NCBI RefSeq assembly: GCF_900451175.1 | Contig: NZ_UGJJ01000001.1 | Location: forward strand, 744,001-808,000 | From: Kingella potus | Lineage (GTDB): Bacteria > Pseudomonadota > Gammaproteobacteria > Burkholderiales > Neisseriaceae | Direction: 5' to 3' | DNA length: 64,000 nt | Shown here: positions 7,448 to 16,346 of the stretch, piece by piece | Layout of the letters: each line of letters starts with the position of its first letter | Numbering within the stretch: the stretch's first letter is position 1 | Notes under the pieces: model-generated | What the model was told of the DNA's origin: nothing | The model's input: only the letters and a program-made list of their open reading frames with translations | Database searches by the model: none | Translations under genes and position numbers: made by a program

Positions 7448-7555
7448 TTCCTTAACAGGCAAGCCCCGCTGCGGCGGGGCTTGTTTCGTACCGGCGGCGC
7501 AGGGGAGGCCGTCTGAAAAACGGTTTGGCAGGCGGGCAGAGGGTTTGGCCGCGCC

Positions 7556-8281
7556 TTATTTTCCGTCTAATGCCTTTTGCAGGGCCTGCCGTTTGTCTGC
7601 GGGCAGGGTGGCGGCATAGCGTTCGACGGCGCGGCGCACTTCGGGATATTGCCGCATATTGGAGGCCAGCGACCAGCGGGCGGCGGCGAAGGTGATGCGT
7701 TCGTAGGCCGCGTGCGGGTGTTGCGGTCTGCCGTTTTGCCCGTCCGTCAGGGCGTTATCGGCAACGTAGGCGGCGATTTCTTCGACATAGCGGCTTTGGC
7801 CGGTAACGTAGAAGGCAATCCAGCGGTCGTCGAGCGAGGCGGGGGAGGGCGGGGCGGCGGCCAGTTCGGCGGCGGAGGGCAGTTTGTCCAGGGATTCGCG
7901 TTCGGCGGCGGTGAGTTTGAGGGTGTCGGTGCAGCGTTTGCCCTCGGGCGTGGCGGCGAGTTTGAAGATCGGGGCGGTGCGGCTGTCTGCGCCGTGTTTT
8001 TTCAGGGCGGCGCACCAGTGTGCGGTCTGCTGCGGCTGCGTTGCCAAAACCTGTGCCGCCCATACGGTGAAGTTGCGGCGGGCTGACGGCTTGCCGCTGA
8101 TGGCCGGATCGGACAGGCCTTGTTCGGTCAGCGCGAGGCCGCGTTTGAGCTGCGGGTCGGGCGTGCGGTGGTATGCCGAGGCTTCCTGTTCCCAGCGCAG
8201 GGATTCTGCGGCGGTTGCGGCGGCAGGCAGGCAGGCAGAAAACGCGGCAAAAAGCGCGGCGGCGTATTGGGCGGTGTGCAT
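7556..8281 (-). CDS. Secreted or periplasmic protein of unknown function
   Basis: I do not recognise this 241-residue protein. A signal peptide is clear: a hydrophobic run within residues 5-22 with a likely cleavage after ATA (near 23-24). The mature part is mostly helical and alanine-rich, with two cysteines (HWCAALKKHG and KRCTDTLK) that could form a disulfide. The start at 8281 fits the signal peptide. It is a single gene divergent from the YccS-like gene. Confidence 0.75.
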   Translation of the reverse strand: MHTAQYAAALFAAFSACLPAAATAAESLRWEQEASAYHRTPDPQLKRGLALTEQGLSDPAISGKPSARRNFTVWAAQVLATQPQQTAHWCAALKKHGADSRTAPIFKLAATPEGKRCTDTLKLTAAERESLDKLPSAAELAAAPPSPASLDDRWIAFYVTGQSRYVEEIAAYVADNALTDGQNGRPQHPHAAYERITFAAARWSLASNMRQYPEVRRAVERYAATLPADKRQALQKALDGK

Positions 8282-8445
8282 GGTGCAGATTCCTGGCGGG
8301 CGGGCGGAAACGGGATTATGGCACGCAGGGGCGCGGCGGTGGCGGGCATCGGCGGTGTTTCCACGCCATCCGCCGTTTCAGATGGCGCGGCAGCGTGTAC
8401 AATCGCGCCAAAACGCCATCCGTCCGTCTGTTTTCCGTCCGTATC

Positions 8446-10614
8446 ATGAAATTCAAAACCCCGCCCGTCAGCGGCAAAGTCGTGGCCGTGCTGCCGCCCC
8501 TGATTGCCGTTTCCGCCGTTGCCCTGCTTGTTTACCGCTTCAGCCTGCAAAGCGTTGCCATTCCGCTGGTGTTGGGCGTGATTGCCGGCGGGCTGGTGGA
8601 TTTGGACAACGCACTTGCAGGCCGTCTGAAAAACAGCGCGGTGTCGCTGGCGGCCTTTGCCGTGTCTTCGCTTTCGGCGCAGGCCGCGCTGGGACACCGG
8701 GCTTTTTTCCTGCCGGTGATGGCGGCTCTGGCCTTTGTGTTCACTATGGCCGGGGCGGTCGGCCTGCGCTACCGCACCATCGCCTTCGGCACGCTGGCGG
8801 TGGCCGTGTACACCACGCTCACCTATGATCCCGCAAGCGCGGCGGTATGGTATCTCAATCCGCTGATGATTCTCTGCGGCGCGGGGCTGTACAGCCTCTG
8901 TGCCCTGTTCCTGCACATCCTGCTGCCGCACCGCACCGTGCAGGAAAACACCGCCGACGCATACGACGCGCTGGGCGCATACCTCGATGCCAAAGCGGGC
9001 TTTTTCGATCCCGACGAAACCGGCGGCCTCGAAGAGCGGCAGATTGCGCTGGCAATGGCCAACAGCCGGGTAATTCAGGCCTTCAACCTCTGCCGCAGCG
9101 CATTGTTTTACCGGATGCGCGGCCAGCACCGCCACCCGCGCACCACCCGTATGCTGCGCTATTATTTTGCCGCGCAGGACATCCACGAACGCGCCAGCTC
9201 CAGCCACATCAGCTACCGCGACACGGCGGAAAAGCTGAAAAACACCGACCTGATTTTCCGTTTTCTGCGCCTGATGGAATTGCAGGCGCAGGCCTGCCGC
9301 GACATTGCCGCCGGCCTGCGCGAAAACCGCGTTTACGAACCCGATGCCCGCCTCACGCGCGCCCGCCAGGGTTTGAAACAGTCTGCCGCCCACTATGCCG
9401 CCGCCCATGCGGATTCGCCCGAAACGCCGCTGCTGCAACGCCTCTCCGGCAACCTGCAAAACATCAACCACCGCCTTTCCACCCTCGACAGCGGCCTGGA
9501 CGAAAACCCCGCAGCCGACCAGCGCATCGCCCACCACGATTCCGCCAAGCTGCGCGATGCGGCCAAAAACATTTTTTCCCAGCTCACCCCCCGTTCGGCC
9601 ACCTTCCGCCATGCCGTGCGCATGTCGCTGCTGGTTATCGTCTGCGGCCTTATCGTCGAAACCCTCCATCTCAATTTCGGCTACTGGATACTGCTCACCG
9701 CCGTTTTCGTCTGCCAGCCCAACCACTCCGCCACCCAAAGCCGTCTGAAACAAAGGATTACCGGCACACTCGGCGGCGTAATCGTCGGCTCGCTGCTGCC
9801 CTATTTCACCCAGTCGCTCGAAGCCAAGCTGATGGTGATGGCGGCCGGCGTGGCACTCTTTTTCCTGTTCCGCGCCAACAAATACAGCTACTCCACCTTT
9901 TTCATCACCATTCAGGCACTCATCAGCTTCTCCATCGCCGGCTACGACATTACCCAGGCCCTGCCCATGCGCATGGCCGACACCGTAATCGGCTGCCTGC
10001 TGGCCTGGGCCGCCGTGTCCTACATCTGGCCCGACTGGCACTATCTGCGGCTGGACAAAACCGGAGCCGCCGCCATTGCCGCCGACGCGGGTTATCTGAA
10101 TGCCGTGATCGGCGGGCTGGAGCGCGGCGGCGGCGACGACGTGGCCTACCGCGCCGCCCGCCGCCTTGCCCACGAACGCGCCGCCGCCCTGTCCAGCACC
10201 CTGTCCGATATGTCCGGCGAACCGGCAAAATACGGCAGCCGCCTGCACGACGGCTTCCGCCTGCTCAAAATCAACTATTCCCTTATCGGCTACATCTCCG
10301 CCCTCGGCGCATACCGCGACACCCTCAGCCGCGATGCGGAACACCAGGCCTTCCTGCACCAATGGTTTCCCGCCGCCGCCGCCGTCTGCGCCCTTGCCCG
10401 CGAGCTGCCGGATTTGTCCGATGCCGCCTTTGCCGCCCGCCTTGCCGACAGCCGCGCCGCCCTTGCCGCCCTCGCGCCCGACAGCGAACAGGCACACATC
10501 CTCACCCAGCAGATTACCGCCGCCGCCGACCTGCTCGAACCCGCCTTCCAAGCCCTGCACGGCCGCCCGGAATCCGCCCTGCCTCCGCCCCGCGCTATGG
10601 CAGAGGCCGTCTGA
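8446..10614 (+). CDS. YccS/YhfK-family (FUSC) inner-membrane protein
   Basis: This 722-residue integral membrane protein has the length and double-block layout of the YccS family: about six membrane helices between residues 10 and 165, a long cytoplasmic helical domain (about 170-385), a second membrane bundle (about 390-520), and a C-terminal soluble helical part. Relatives include aromatic-acid exporters (AaeB), but the role of YccS itself is not settled. The ATG at 8446 gives MKFKTPPVSGKV. A possible -10 box (TACAAT) lies at 8398-8403. The gene ends in a DUS (EAV, stop). Confidence 0.85.
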   Translation: MKFKTPPVSGKVVAVLPPLIAVSAVALLVYRFSLQSVAIPLVLGVIAGGLVDLDNALAGRLKNSAVSLAAFAVSSLSAQAALGHRAFFLPVMAALAFVFTMAGAVGLRYRTIAFGTLAVAVYTTLTYDPASAAVWYLNPLMILCGAGLYSLCALFLHILLPHRTVQENTADAYDALGAYLDAKAGFFDPDETGGLEERQIALAMANSRVIQAFNLCRSALFYRMRGQHRHPRTTRMLRYYFAAQDIHERASSSHISYRDTAEKLKNTDLIFRFLRLMELQAQACRDIAAGLRENRVYEPDARLTRARQGLKQSAAHYAAAHADSPETPLLQRLSGNLQNINHRLSTLDSGLDENPAADQRIAHHDSAKLRDAAKNIFSQLTPRSATFRHAVRMSLLVIVCGLIVETLHLNFGYWILLTAVFVCQPNHSATQSRLKQRITGTLGGVIVGSLLPYFTQSLEAKLMVMAAGVALFFLFRANKYSYSTFFITIQALISFSIAGYDITQALPMRMADTVIGCLLAWAAVSYIWPDWHYLRLDKTGAAAIAADAGYLNAVIGGLERGGGDDVAYRAARRLAHERAAALSSTLSDMSGEPAKYGSRLHDGFRLLKINYSLIGYISALGAYRDTLSRDAEHQAFLHQWFPAAAAVCALARELPDLSDAAFAARLADSRAALAALAPDSEQAHILTQQITAAADLLEPAFQALHGRPESALPPPRAMAEAV

Positions 10615-10669
10615 AAACGGCGGCGGTGCGGCCGGAACGCACATACGGGCGGCCGCCGCCACGTTCGGT

Positions 10670-10675
10670 TACAAT
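10670..10675 (+). promoter_or_regulatory. Possible -10 box of nth
   Basis: TACAAT lies 50 bases before the nth ATG, followed by a DUS. No good -35 is visible. Confidence 0.35.
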
Positions 10676-10725
10676 CCCGCCCGCACAGGCCGTCTGAAAA
10701 ATACAAAAATACCAAACAGCAAAAC

Positions 10726-11382
10726 ATGAACCGACAAACCCGCCGCGAAATCTTCGCCCGCTGGCGCGAAGCCAATCCCCATCCGCAAACCGAGCTGCAT
10801 TACGACAGCCCCTTCCAGCTCCTAATCGCCGTCCTCCTCTCCGCCCAGGCCACCGACAAAGGCGTAAACAAAGCCACCGCCCGCCTGTTTCCCGCCGCCC
10901 CCACCGCCGAAGCCATGCTCGCATTGGGGCTGGAGGGCATCATGGAATACACCAAAACCATCGGCCTCTACAAAACCAAATCCAAACACATCGTCGAAAC
11001 CTGCCGCCTCCTCATCGAAAAACACGGCGGACAGGTGCCGCAAACGCGCGAAGAACTCGAAGCCCTGCCCGGAGTCGGCCGCAAAACCGCCAACGTCGTC
11101 CTCAACACCGCCTTCGGCCAAAAAGCCATGGCGGTGGACACCCACATCTTCCGCGTCAGCAACCGCATGAACCTCGCGCCCGGCAAAAACGTGCGCGAAG
11201 TCGAAGACAAGCTGATGCGCGTCATCCCCGACGAATTTGTTTTGGACGCGCACCACTGGCTCATCCTGCACGGCCGCTACGTCTGCAAAGCGCAAAAACC
11301 GCTGTGCGGCCAATGTATTGTCAATGATTTGTGCGGATACAAAGGCAAAACCGTCGAACTGCCGCCGCCTCAGGCCGTCTGA
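10726..11382 (+). CDS. nth: Endonuclease III
   Basis: This 218-residue bifunctional DNA glycosylase and AP lyase removes oxidised pyrimidines in base-excision repair. The helix-hairpin-helix LPGVGRKTANVVL (114-126) carries the Schiff-base lysine at 120, and the catalytic aspartate is 138 (VDTHIFR), the same positions as in Escherichia coli. The four iron-sulfur cysteines are 187, 194, 197 and 203 (C-x6-C-x2-C-x5-C). The gene ends in a DUS (PQAV, stop) and is followed by mutY, so two enzymes of oxidative-damage repair sit side by side. Confidence 0.97.
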   Translation: MNRQTRREIFARWREANPHPQTELHYDSPFQLLIAVLLSAQATDKGVNKATARLFPAAPTAEAMLALGLEGIMEYTKTIGLYKTKSKHIVETCRLLIEKHGGQVPQTREELEALPGVGRKTANVVLNTAFGQKAMAVDTHIFRVSNRMNLAPGKNVREVEDKLMRVIPDEFVLDAHHWLILHGRYVCKAQKPLCGQCIVNDLCGYKGKTVELPPPQAV

Positions 11383-11415
11383 AAACCCTTGCCGCCGTGT
11401 CCGTTTCAGACGGCC
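11372..11415. terminator. DUS hairpin at the nth stop
   Basis: The left arm contains the nth stop codon; the right arm is TTTCAGACGGCC, 20 bases further on. Confidence 0.55.
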
Positions 11416-11422
11416 CCGCGCC

Positions 11423-11435
11423 TTGTTTCACTATA
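11423..11435 (+). repeat. Solitary copy of the 7.1-7.4 kb terminal motif
   Basis: TTGTTTCACTATA matches exactly the right end motif at 7435-7447. It lies 13 bases before the mutY ATG. No partner was seen nearby. Confidence 0.6.
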
Positions 11436-11448
11436 AAAAAGAACAACC

Positions 11449-12588
11449 ATGCACACCGCCGCCGCCGCAAAAACCCGCAGGCCGTCTGAAAACGGACACA
11501 ATGAGTTTTCAGACGGCCTCTCCGACACCTTCGCCGCCCGCCTGATCCGCTGGCAGCAAAAACACGGCCGCCACAACCTGCCCTGGCACAGCCGCGACCC
11601 CTACCGCGTCTGGCTCTCCGAAATCATGTTGCAGCAAACCCAAGTGGCCGCCGTTGCCGGATACTACCCGCGCTTTCTTGCCGCCTTTCCCACCGTTTCC
11701 GCCCTCGCCGCCGCCCCCGAAGACCAAGTGCTCGCCCTCTGGCAGGGGCTGGGCTATTACAGCCGCGCCCGCAACCTGCACAAAGCCGCCAAACAAATCA
11801 TGGCGCAACACGGCGGAATCTTTCCCGACACCCGCGCCGGACTCGAAGCCCTGAGCGGCATCGGCCGCAGCACCGCCGCCGCCGTTGCCGCCTTCGCCTT
11901 CCACCGCCGCGAAGCCATCCTCGACGGCAACGTCAAACGCGTCCTCTGCCGCGTTTTCGCCCGCGACGGCGATCCGTCCGACAAAAAATTCGGCCAAAGC
12001 CTGTGGACGCTGGCCGAAAGCCTGCTGCCGCCCGCGCCCGCCGATATGCCCGCCTACACCCAGGGCCTGATGGACTTGGGCGCGACCGTCTGCAAACGGA
12101 GCAAACCCCTGTGCGCCGCCTGCCCGATGGCAGGTATCTGCCAAGCCCGCGCCCAAGGCCGCACGGCGGAACTGCCCCGCCGCAAAGCCGCCCAAGCCGT
12201 GCAGACCCTGCCGCTCTACTGGCTGGTTTTGCGCCGCCCCGACGGCGCACTGCTGCTGGAAAAACGTCCCGCCCAAGGCATCTGGGGCGGCCTCTACTGC
12301 GTGCCCTGTTTCACCGCCCTCGAAGATTTGTACCAAGCCGCAGCACGCTACGGCCTGTCGGCAGACAGCCTTGAAGAGCAGGCCGCCATCACCCACCGCC
12401 TCACCCACCGCCTGCTGCTGGTTACCCCCTTCGCCGCACAATGCCGCAGGCCGCACCCGCCGCAGGCCTGTGCGGAGGATGGTTGCGGACACTTTTCAGA
12501 CGGCCTGTGGGTGCCGCCGCAAGAACTGGCCGGCTACGGCCTGCCCAAACCGCTGGCGGCCTATCTGGCCGCAGCTTCCGCCGTATAG
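11449..12588 (+). CDS. mutY: Adenine DNA glycosylase MutY
   Basis: This 379-residue enzyme removes adenine mispaired with 8-oxoguanine. Glu58 (SEIMLQQTQV) and Asp159 (LDGNVKRV) correspond to the catalytic pair 37 and 138 of E. coli; both are shifted by 21, so this protein has a 21-residue N-terminal extension. The iron-sulfur cysteines are 215, 222, 225 and 231. A NUDIX-like C-terminal domain recognises 8-oxoguanine. The extension is coded by a DUS inverted pair (11479-11520) that gives RPSENG...EFSDGL. Another DUS gives FSDGL near residue 345. No ATG exists in frame between 11449 and the conserved domain. Confidence 0.93.
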   Translation: MHTAAAAKTRRPSENGHNEFSDGLSDTFAARLIRWQQKHGRHNLPWHSRDPYRVWLSEIMLQQTQVAAVAGYYPRFLAAFPTVSALAAAPEDQVLALWQGLGYYSRARNLHKAAKQIMAQHGGIFPDTRAGLEALSGIGRSTAAAVAAFAFHRREAILDGNVKRVLCRVFARDGDPSDKKFGQSLWTLAESLLPPAPADMPAYTQGLMDLGATVCKRSKPLCAACPMAGICQARAQGRTAELPRRKAAQAVQTLPLYWLVLRRPDGALLLEKRPAQGIWGGLYCVPCFTALEDLYQAAARYGLSADSLEEQAAITHRLTHRLLLVTPFAAQCRRPHPPQACAEDGCGHFSDGLWVPPQELAGYGLPKPLAAYLAAASAV

Positions 12589-12780
12589 ACAGTGCCGCCC
12601 GAGCGGCGTACCTATTCTCTGCCCCTAGGGTGTACCGCCACGGCGGCGCACGCGTTCCTGCCGGCCGTCTGCAAACCGCAAATGTTTTTCAGGCGGCCTT
12701 TGCCGTTCAGGTAGGGTGTGTGCCTTTACCAAGTATGCAGTTGGTGGAACTGCCTGTTTGGCCGATAACAGAACGTAAAG

Positions 12781-12820
12781 AGGCCGTCTGAAAATCTGCA
12801 AAACAGGTTTCAGACGGCCT
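12781..12820. terminator. DUS inverted-pair terminator
   Basis: AGGCCGTCTGAAA and its complement are separated by about 14 bases and followed by TTTTG. It is well placed to end mutY transcription. Confidence 0.6.
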
Positions 12821-13141
12821 TTTGCATGGTTTCGCGCTGACAGTCTGTGTAGGGTGTATGGCGCAGCCACGCACGCAGTTTGCGGATTCAGACGGCCTCT
12901 GTGTCCGCATGGTGTCAAACGCGTGCGCCGCTTTGGCGACACCCTACACAAACGGCGGATATTGGTTTTTGCTCTGTTGAAACTGACTTTGTTCGTTTTC
13001 AGACGGCCTTTTGCCGAAGTTTGAGGCCGCGTGCGTGGCTGCCACACACCCTACATTGCTCCGGCGCGGCGGGCGGTGTTGCTGTTCGGGTAGGGTGTGC
13101 CGCCCAAGCGGCGCACGCGTTTTCTGCGGGAGAGGGAACAA

Positions 13142-13172
13142 AGGCCGTCTGAAAATCGGTTTTCAGACGGCC
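13142..13172. terminator. DUS inverted-pair terminator
   Basis: AGGCCGTCTGAAAA and its complement are separated by three to five bases, about 28 bases beyond the stop of the alcohol dehydrogenase gene read leftward. Confidence 0.65.
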
Positions 13173-13199
13173 TCTTTATGCCTTAACGGAGGGGCAGGT

Positions 13200-14240
13200 T
13201 TATCCGTTGACCAGCACCACTTTCATTGCTTGGTTTTCCGCCGCGTGTTTGAACACGTCGTAGGCTTTTTCCAGTTCGTCGAATTTGAAATGGTGGGTAA
13301 GCATTTTGGTGTAGTCCACGGGGCTGGAGGCAATGGCCTTCATCAGCATTTCGGTGGTGTCGGCATTGACCAGGCCGGTGGTGATGGCGAGGTTTTTGAT
13401 CCACAGCTTTTCCAGTTTGAAATCGACGGACTGGCCGTGCACGCCGACCACGGCGATGTGGCCGCCGGGCTTGACGATTTCCTGACACATATCCCAAGTG
13501 GCGGGAATGCCGACGGCTTCGATGGCGCAGTCTACGCCGTCTGCGCCGACAATATCGAGTACCTGTTTGGCCACGTCGCCCGATGCGGGGTTGACGGTGT
13601 GGCCCGCGCCGAGTTCTTTGGCGAGTTTGAGGCGGTTTTCGTCCATATCGCAGACGATAATCGTCGAGGGGCTGTAAAGCTGGGCGGTCAGCAGGGCGGA
13701 CATGCCCACGGGGCCTGCGCCGGCGATGAATACGGTGTCGCCGGGTTTGACATCGCCGTATTGCACGCCGATTTCGTGGGCGGTGGGCAGCGCGTCGGAA
13801 AGCAGCAGGGCAACTTCTTCATTGACGTTGTCCGGCAGCGGCACGAGGCTGTTGTCGGCAAACGGTGTGCGTACGTATTCGGCCTGGGTGCCGTCGATCA
13901 TATAGCCCAAAATCCAGCCGCCGTTGCGGCAGTGGGAGTAGAGCCGGATTTTGCAGTTGTCGCAGGTGCAGCATTTGCTCACGCAGGAAATGATGACTTT
14001 GTCGCCGGGCTTGATGTTTTTCACGGCGGAGCCGACTTCTTCGACAATGCCGATGCCTTCGTGGCCGAGGATGCGGCCGTCGGCCACTTCGGGGTTTTTG
14101 CCTTTCCAAATCCCCAAGTCGGTGCCGCAAATCGTGGTTTTGACGATTTTTACGACTGCGTCGGTCGGGTCGATAATCTGCGGTTTGGGTTTTTCTTCAA
14201 AACGGATGTCGCCCGCGCCGTGGTAAACCATTGCTTTCAT
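13200..14240 (-). CDS. Zinc-dependent alcohol dehydrogenase
   Basis: This 346-residue medium-chain dehydrogenase has the catalytic zinc site CGTDLGIW (near 38) with GHEGIGIVEEVG (near 59), a four-cysteine structural zinc loop (CVSKCCTCDNCKIRLYSHC, near 92-110) and a Rossmann motif GAGPVGMSALL. It oxidises or reduces small alcohols and aldehydes with NAD(P); the exact substrate is unknown. The ATG at 14240 is preferred over the upstream open frame because GAAAGGAAGC lies just before it. It is a single gene between DUS terminators. Confidence 0.9.
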   Translation of the reverse strand: MKAMVYHGAGDIRFEEKPKPQIIDPTDAVVKIVKTTICGTDLGIWKGKNPEVADGRILGHEGIGIVEEVGSAVKNIKPGDKVIISCVSKCCTCDNCKIRLYSHCRNGGWILGYMIDGTQAEYVRTPFADNSLVPLPDNVNEEVALLLSDALPTAHEIGVQYGDVKPGDTVFIAGAGPVGMSALLTAQLYSPSTIIVCDMDENRLKLAKELGAGHTVNPASGDVAKQVLDIVGADGVDCAIEAVGIPATWDMCQEIVKPGGHIAVVGVHGQSVDFKLEKLWIKNLAITTGLVNADTTEMLMKAIASSPVDYTKMLTHHFKFDELEKAYDVFKHAAENQAMKVVLVNG

Positions 14241-14368
14241 GATGCTTCCTTTCTTTGGAAGGGTTGGAAAAACGGAAGTGCCGATGGGTGCGGTTATAGG
14301 CTTGTTGATAGTGCTTGTCAAATTTATTTAAATTTTTCAATTTGTTACGGTATAACAGATTATAAATA

Positions 14369-14406
14369 AGGCCGTCTGAAACCTTTTGTCGGGTTTCAGA
14401 CGGCCT
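14369..14406. terminator. DUS inverted-pair terminator
   Basis: AGGCCGTCTGAAACC and its complement are separated by eight bases and followed by TTTAT. It lies downstream of ispH read leftward. Confidence 0.6.
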
Positions 14407-14450
14407 TTATTCGGGCAATGCTGCCGCAGCGGCACTCGCGGATTGTGTTT

Positions 14451-15401
14451 TCAGACGGCCTTTTTTTCGCCGCGCAGCTCTTTGGGCAGCACGAATACTA
14501 TGCTTTCTTCCGCGCCTTCGCCTTCGCGCAGGGCATCGTGTCCCCATGCTTTGAGGGTATCTACCACTTCGCGCACCAGCACTTCCGGGGCGGACGCGCC
14601 GGCGGTTACGCCCGTCCGCCGTTTGCCGGCAAACCATTCGCGGTGCAGTTGCGAGGCGTTGTCCACCATATAGGCATCCACGCCGCGCTGGGCGGCCACT
14701 TCGCGCAGGCGGTTGCTGTTGGACGAATTGGGCGAGCCGACGACAATCACAATGTCGCATTCGGCGGCAAGCTGTTTCACCGCTTCCTGACGGTTGGTGG
14801 TGGCGTAGCAGATGTCGTCTTTCGGCGGGCTTTTGATGTTGGGGAAGCGCGCTTTGAGGGCGGCGATAATATCGCGGGTTTCGTCCACCGACAGCGTGGT
14901 CTGGCTCACGTGCGAGAGGCGGGCGGGATCGGCCACTTTGAGTTTGGCCACGTCTTCCACCGTCTGCACCAGCAGCATCGCGCCCTCGGGAAGCTGCCCC
15001 ATCGTGCCTTCCACTTCGGGGTGTCCGGCGTGGCCGATCATGATGATTTGGTAGCCCTGCGTGTCCAGCCGCGCCACTTCCTTGTGTACTTTGGTAACCA
15101 GCGGGCAGGTTGCGTCAAACACGCGGAAGCCCCGCGCCGCCGCTTCGTCCTGCACCACTTTGGACACGCCGTGTGCCGAGTAAACCAGCGTCGCGCCCGG
15201 CGGCACGTCGGCCAGATCTTCGATGAATACCGCGCCTTTTTCGCGCAGGTTGTCCACCACGAATTTGTTGTGGACGACTTCGTGGCGCACATAAATGGGT
15301 GCGCCGAATTCTTCCAGCGCACGTTCGACGATGCTGATGGCCCGATCCACGCCGGCGCAGAAGCCGCGCGGGTTGGCGAGCATGATGGTTTTGCCGCTCA
15401 T
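14451..15401 (-). CDS. ispH: 4-hydroxy-3-methylbut-2-enyl diphosphate reductase
   Basis: This 316-residue iron-sulfur enzyme performs the last step of the methylerythritol phosphate pathway, giving isopentenyl and dimethylallyl diphosphate. The three cluster cysteines are in PRGFCAGVDR (residue 15), FDATCPLV and DDICYATTNRQ. The substrate-binding histidines (YVRHEVVHN, YSAHG) and the catalytic glutamate region (GHPEVEGT) are present, as is SPNSSNS. The stop codon is supplied by a DUS (KKAV, stop). It overlaps lspA by four bases, so the two are translationally coupled. Confidence 0.97.
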   Translation of the reverse strand: MSGKTIMLANPRGFCAGVDRAISIVERALEEFGAPIYVRHEVVHNKFVVDNLREKGAVFIEDLADVPPGATLVYSAHGVSKVVQDEAAARGFRVFDATCPLVTKVHKEVARLDTQGYQIIMIGHAGHPEVEGTMGQLPEGAMLLVQTVEDVAKLKVADPARLSHVSQTTLSVDETRDIIAALKARFPNIKSPPKDDICYATTNRQEAVKQLAAECDIVIVVGSPNSSNSNRLREVAAQRGVDAYMVDNASQLHREWFAGKRRTGVTAGASAPEVLVREVVDTLKAWGHDALREGEGAEESIVFVLPKELRGEKKAV

Positions 15402-15904
15402 GAGGCTTCCTTTTCAGACGGCCCGTGTGTTTTTTTGTGTTTGAAGCTGTCGATAACGATGAGTGCCGCGCCGACGCAGATAAAGCTGTCGGCGGCGTTA
15501 AACGCGGGATAAGACCAGCTTTCGCCGTAAAACAGCAGGAAATCCACCACTTTGCCGTGGATAAAGCGGTCGATGACGTTGCCCAGCGCACCGCCCACCA
15601 CCATGGCCGCGCCCCACGAACCCCACGCGCCAAACTCGCCTTTTTTCACCGCGCGTACCAGCCATGTGCAGATTACCGCCGCCAGCGCAACGAAAAAATA
15701 TTTCTGCCAGCCGCCGGCGGAGGCGAGGAAGCTGAATGCCGCGCCGGTGTTGTACACCAGCGTGAGGTCGAAAAAGCCGGGGATGAGGTTTAGGCGTTCG
15801 AAATCTTCAAAACGCGCCAGCACGGCGTATTTCGTGATTTGGTCGAGCACGATGGCGGCGGCGGAAAGCAGCCAGTAGCGCAGGGTGGACGGTGTGTTTC
15901 GCAT
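15398..15904 (-). CDS. lspA: Lipoprotein signal peptidase
   Basis: This 168-residue inner-membrane aspartyl peptidase cleaves the signal peptide of prolipoproteins after lipidation. Four hydrophobic segments are visible, and the two catalytic aspartates lie in GNVIDRFIHG and FNAADSFI. The C-terminal tail (KTHGPSEKEAS) is partly coded by a DUS. It precedes ispH on the same strand; lspA-ispH is a widespread pair. Lipoproteins in this window (for example at 47.8 and 48.4 kb) would be substrates. Confidence 0.97.
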   Translation of the reverse strand: MRNTPSTLRYWLLSAAAIVLDQITKYAVLARFEDFERLNLIPGFFDLTLVYNTGAAFSFLASAGGWQKYFFVALAAVICTWLVRAVKKGEFGAWGSWGAAMVVGGALGNVIDRFIHGKVVDFLLFYGESWSYPAFNAADSFICVGAALIVIDSFKHKKTHGPSEKEAS

Positions 15905-16346
15905 GGTTTTTTATACGGATGCCGTTTTTCAGACGGCCTGTGATGGAAAAGGGCGGCATTTTAACCGATATGGCGCAATCGCCAAATCGGCGGCTGTTTG
16001 GCGGCGGCTGTTTGCCGTGTTGCCTGCCCGCTTTGCTCCGTTTGGCGGCGGGAAAGTTTCCCGCTGCGGGTATGCCGGTAACGGACAAATTCATTTCCGT
16101 TTAAAATCCGTTTATTAAGCCTAAGAAAGCCGCCTGCGCTTAATTTGGCGGCTTGGGGTTTTTCAGTACGGCTGCCGCACGAAATAATGTGTGAGGCGGC
16201 TGGCACGGTTAGCAAAACGGTAGTAGTCTTGACGAATGGTGTGGCGACACCGTTATTGCGTAAATTCAGGTAACTTCAAAACGGAAAACCGCGCCGCTTG
16301 CGGCATCGGCGGCGTGGTTTTCCCAAGTGTATAAGGAGAACGAACC
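15905..16346. other. Intergenic region upstream of lspA and of a small secreted protein
   Basis: No gene is visible. One DUS lies near 15929. The rest is moderately AT-rich near 16085-16270 and ends in a strong hairpin just before the ribosome-binding site of the next gene. Confidence 0.6.
16283..16323 (+). promoter_or_regulatory. Leader hairpin before the 16347 gene
   Basis: GGAAAACCGCGCCG pairs with CGGCGTGGTTTTCC (14 pairs with one G-U) around a 13-base loop. It ends about 10 bases before the AAGGAG ribosome-binding site. It could protect the transcript or control translation; no U-tract follows, so a terminator is unlikely. Confidence 0.45.

Larger units (their letters stand above)
6861..7555. 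repeat. Repeat-dense intergenic region
   Basis: No gene is visible. A segment of about 97 bases occurs at 6960-7056 and again at 7242-7338, with a shorter third copy at 7374-7419. The second and third belong to a 132-base tandem period that starts at about 7201. Each copy carries a CGCACGCG-family palindrome, and the two longer ones also carry a DUS. Two inverted TATAGTGAAACAA motifs bracket 7147-7447. A hairpin of AAGCCCCGC / GCGGGGCTTG at about 7460-7482 may end transcription. Confidence 0.75.
12589..13199. repeat. Intergenic region between mutY and the alcohol dehydrogenase, filled with palindromes
   Basis: No gene is visible. CGCACGCG-family palindromes or halves occur at about 12594-12612, 12629-12656, 12850-12878, 12919-12950, 13028-13055 and 13090-13121. 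DUS hairpins lie at 12781-12820 and 13142-13172. The genes on both sides converge here. Confidence 0.7.

Noticed and set aside
11501..11545. Alternative mutY start at an ATG within the DUS pair
   Set aside because: That ATG is out of frame with MutY and its frame closes after 14 codons.
15961..16215. 84-codon open frame on the minus strand upstream of lspA
   Set aside because: No ribosome-binding site, no recognisable protein features.
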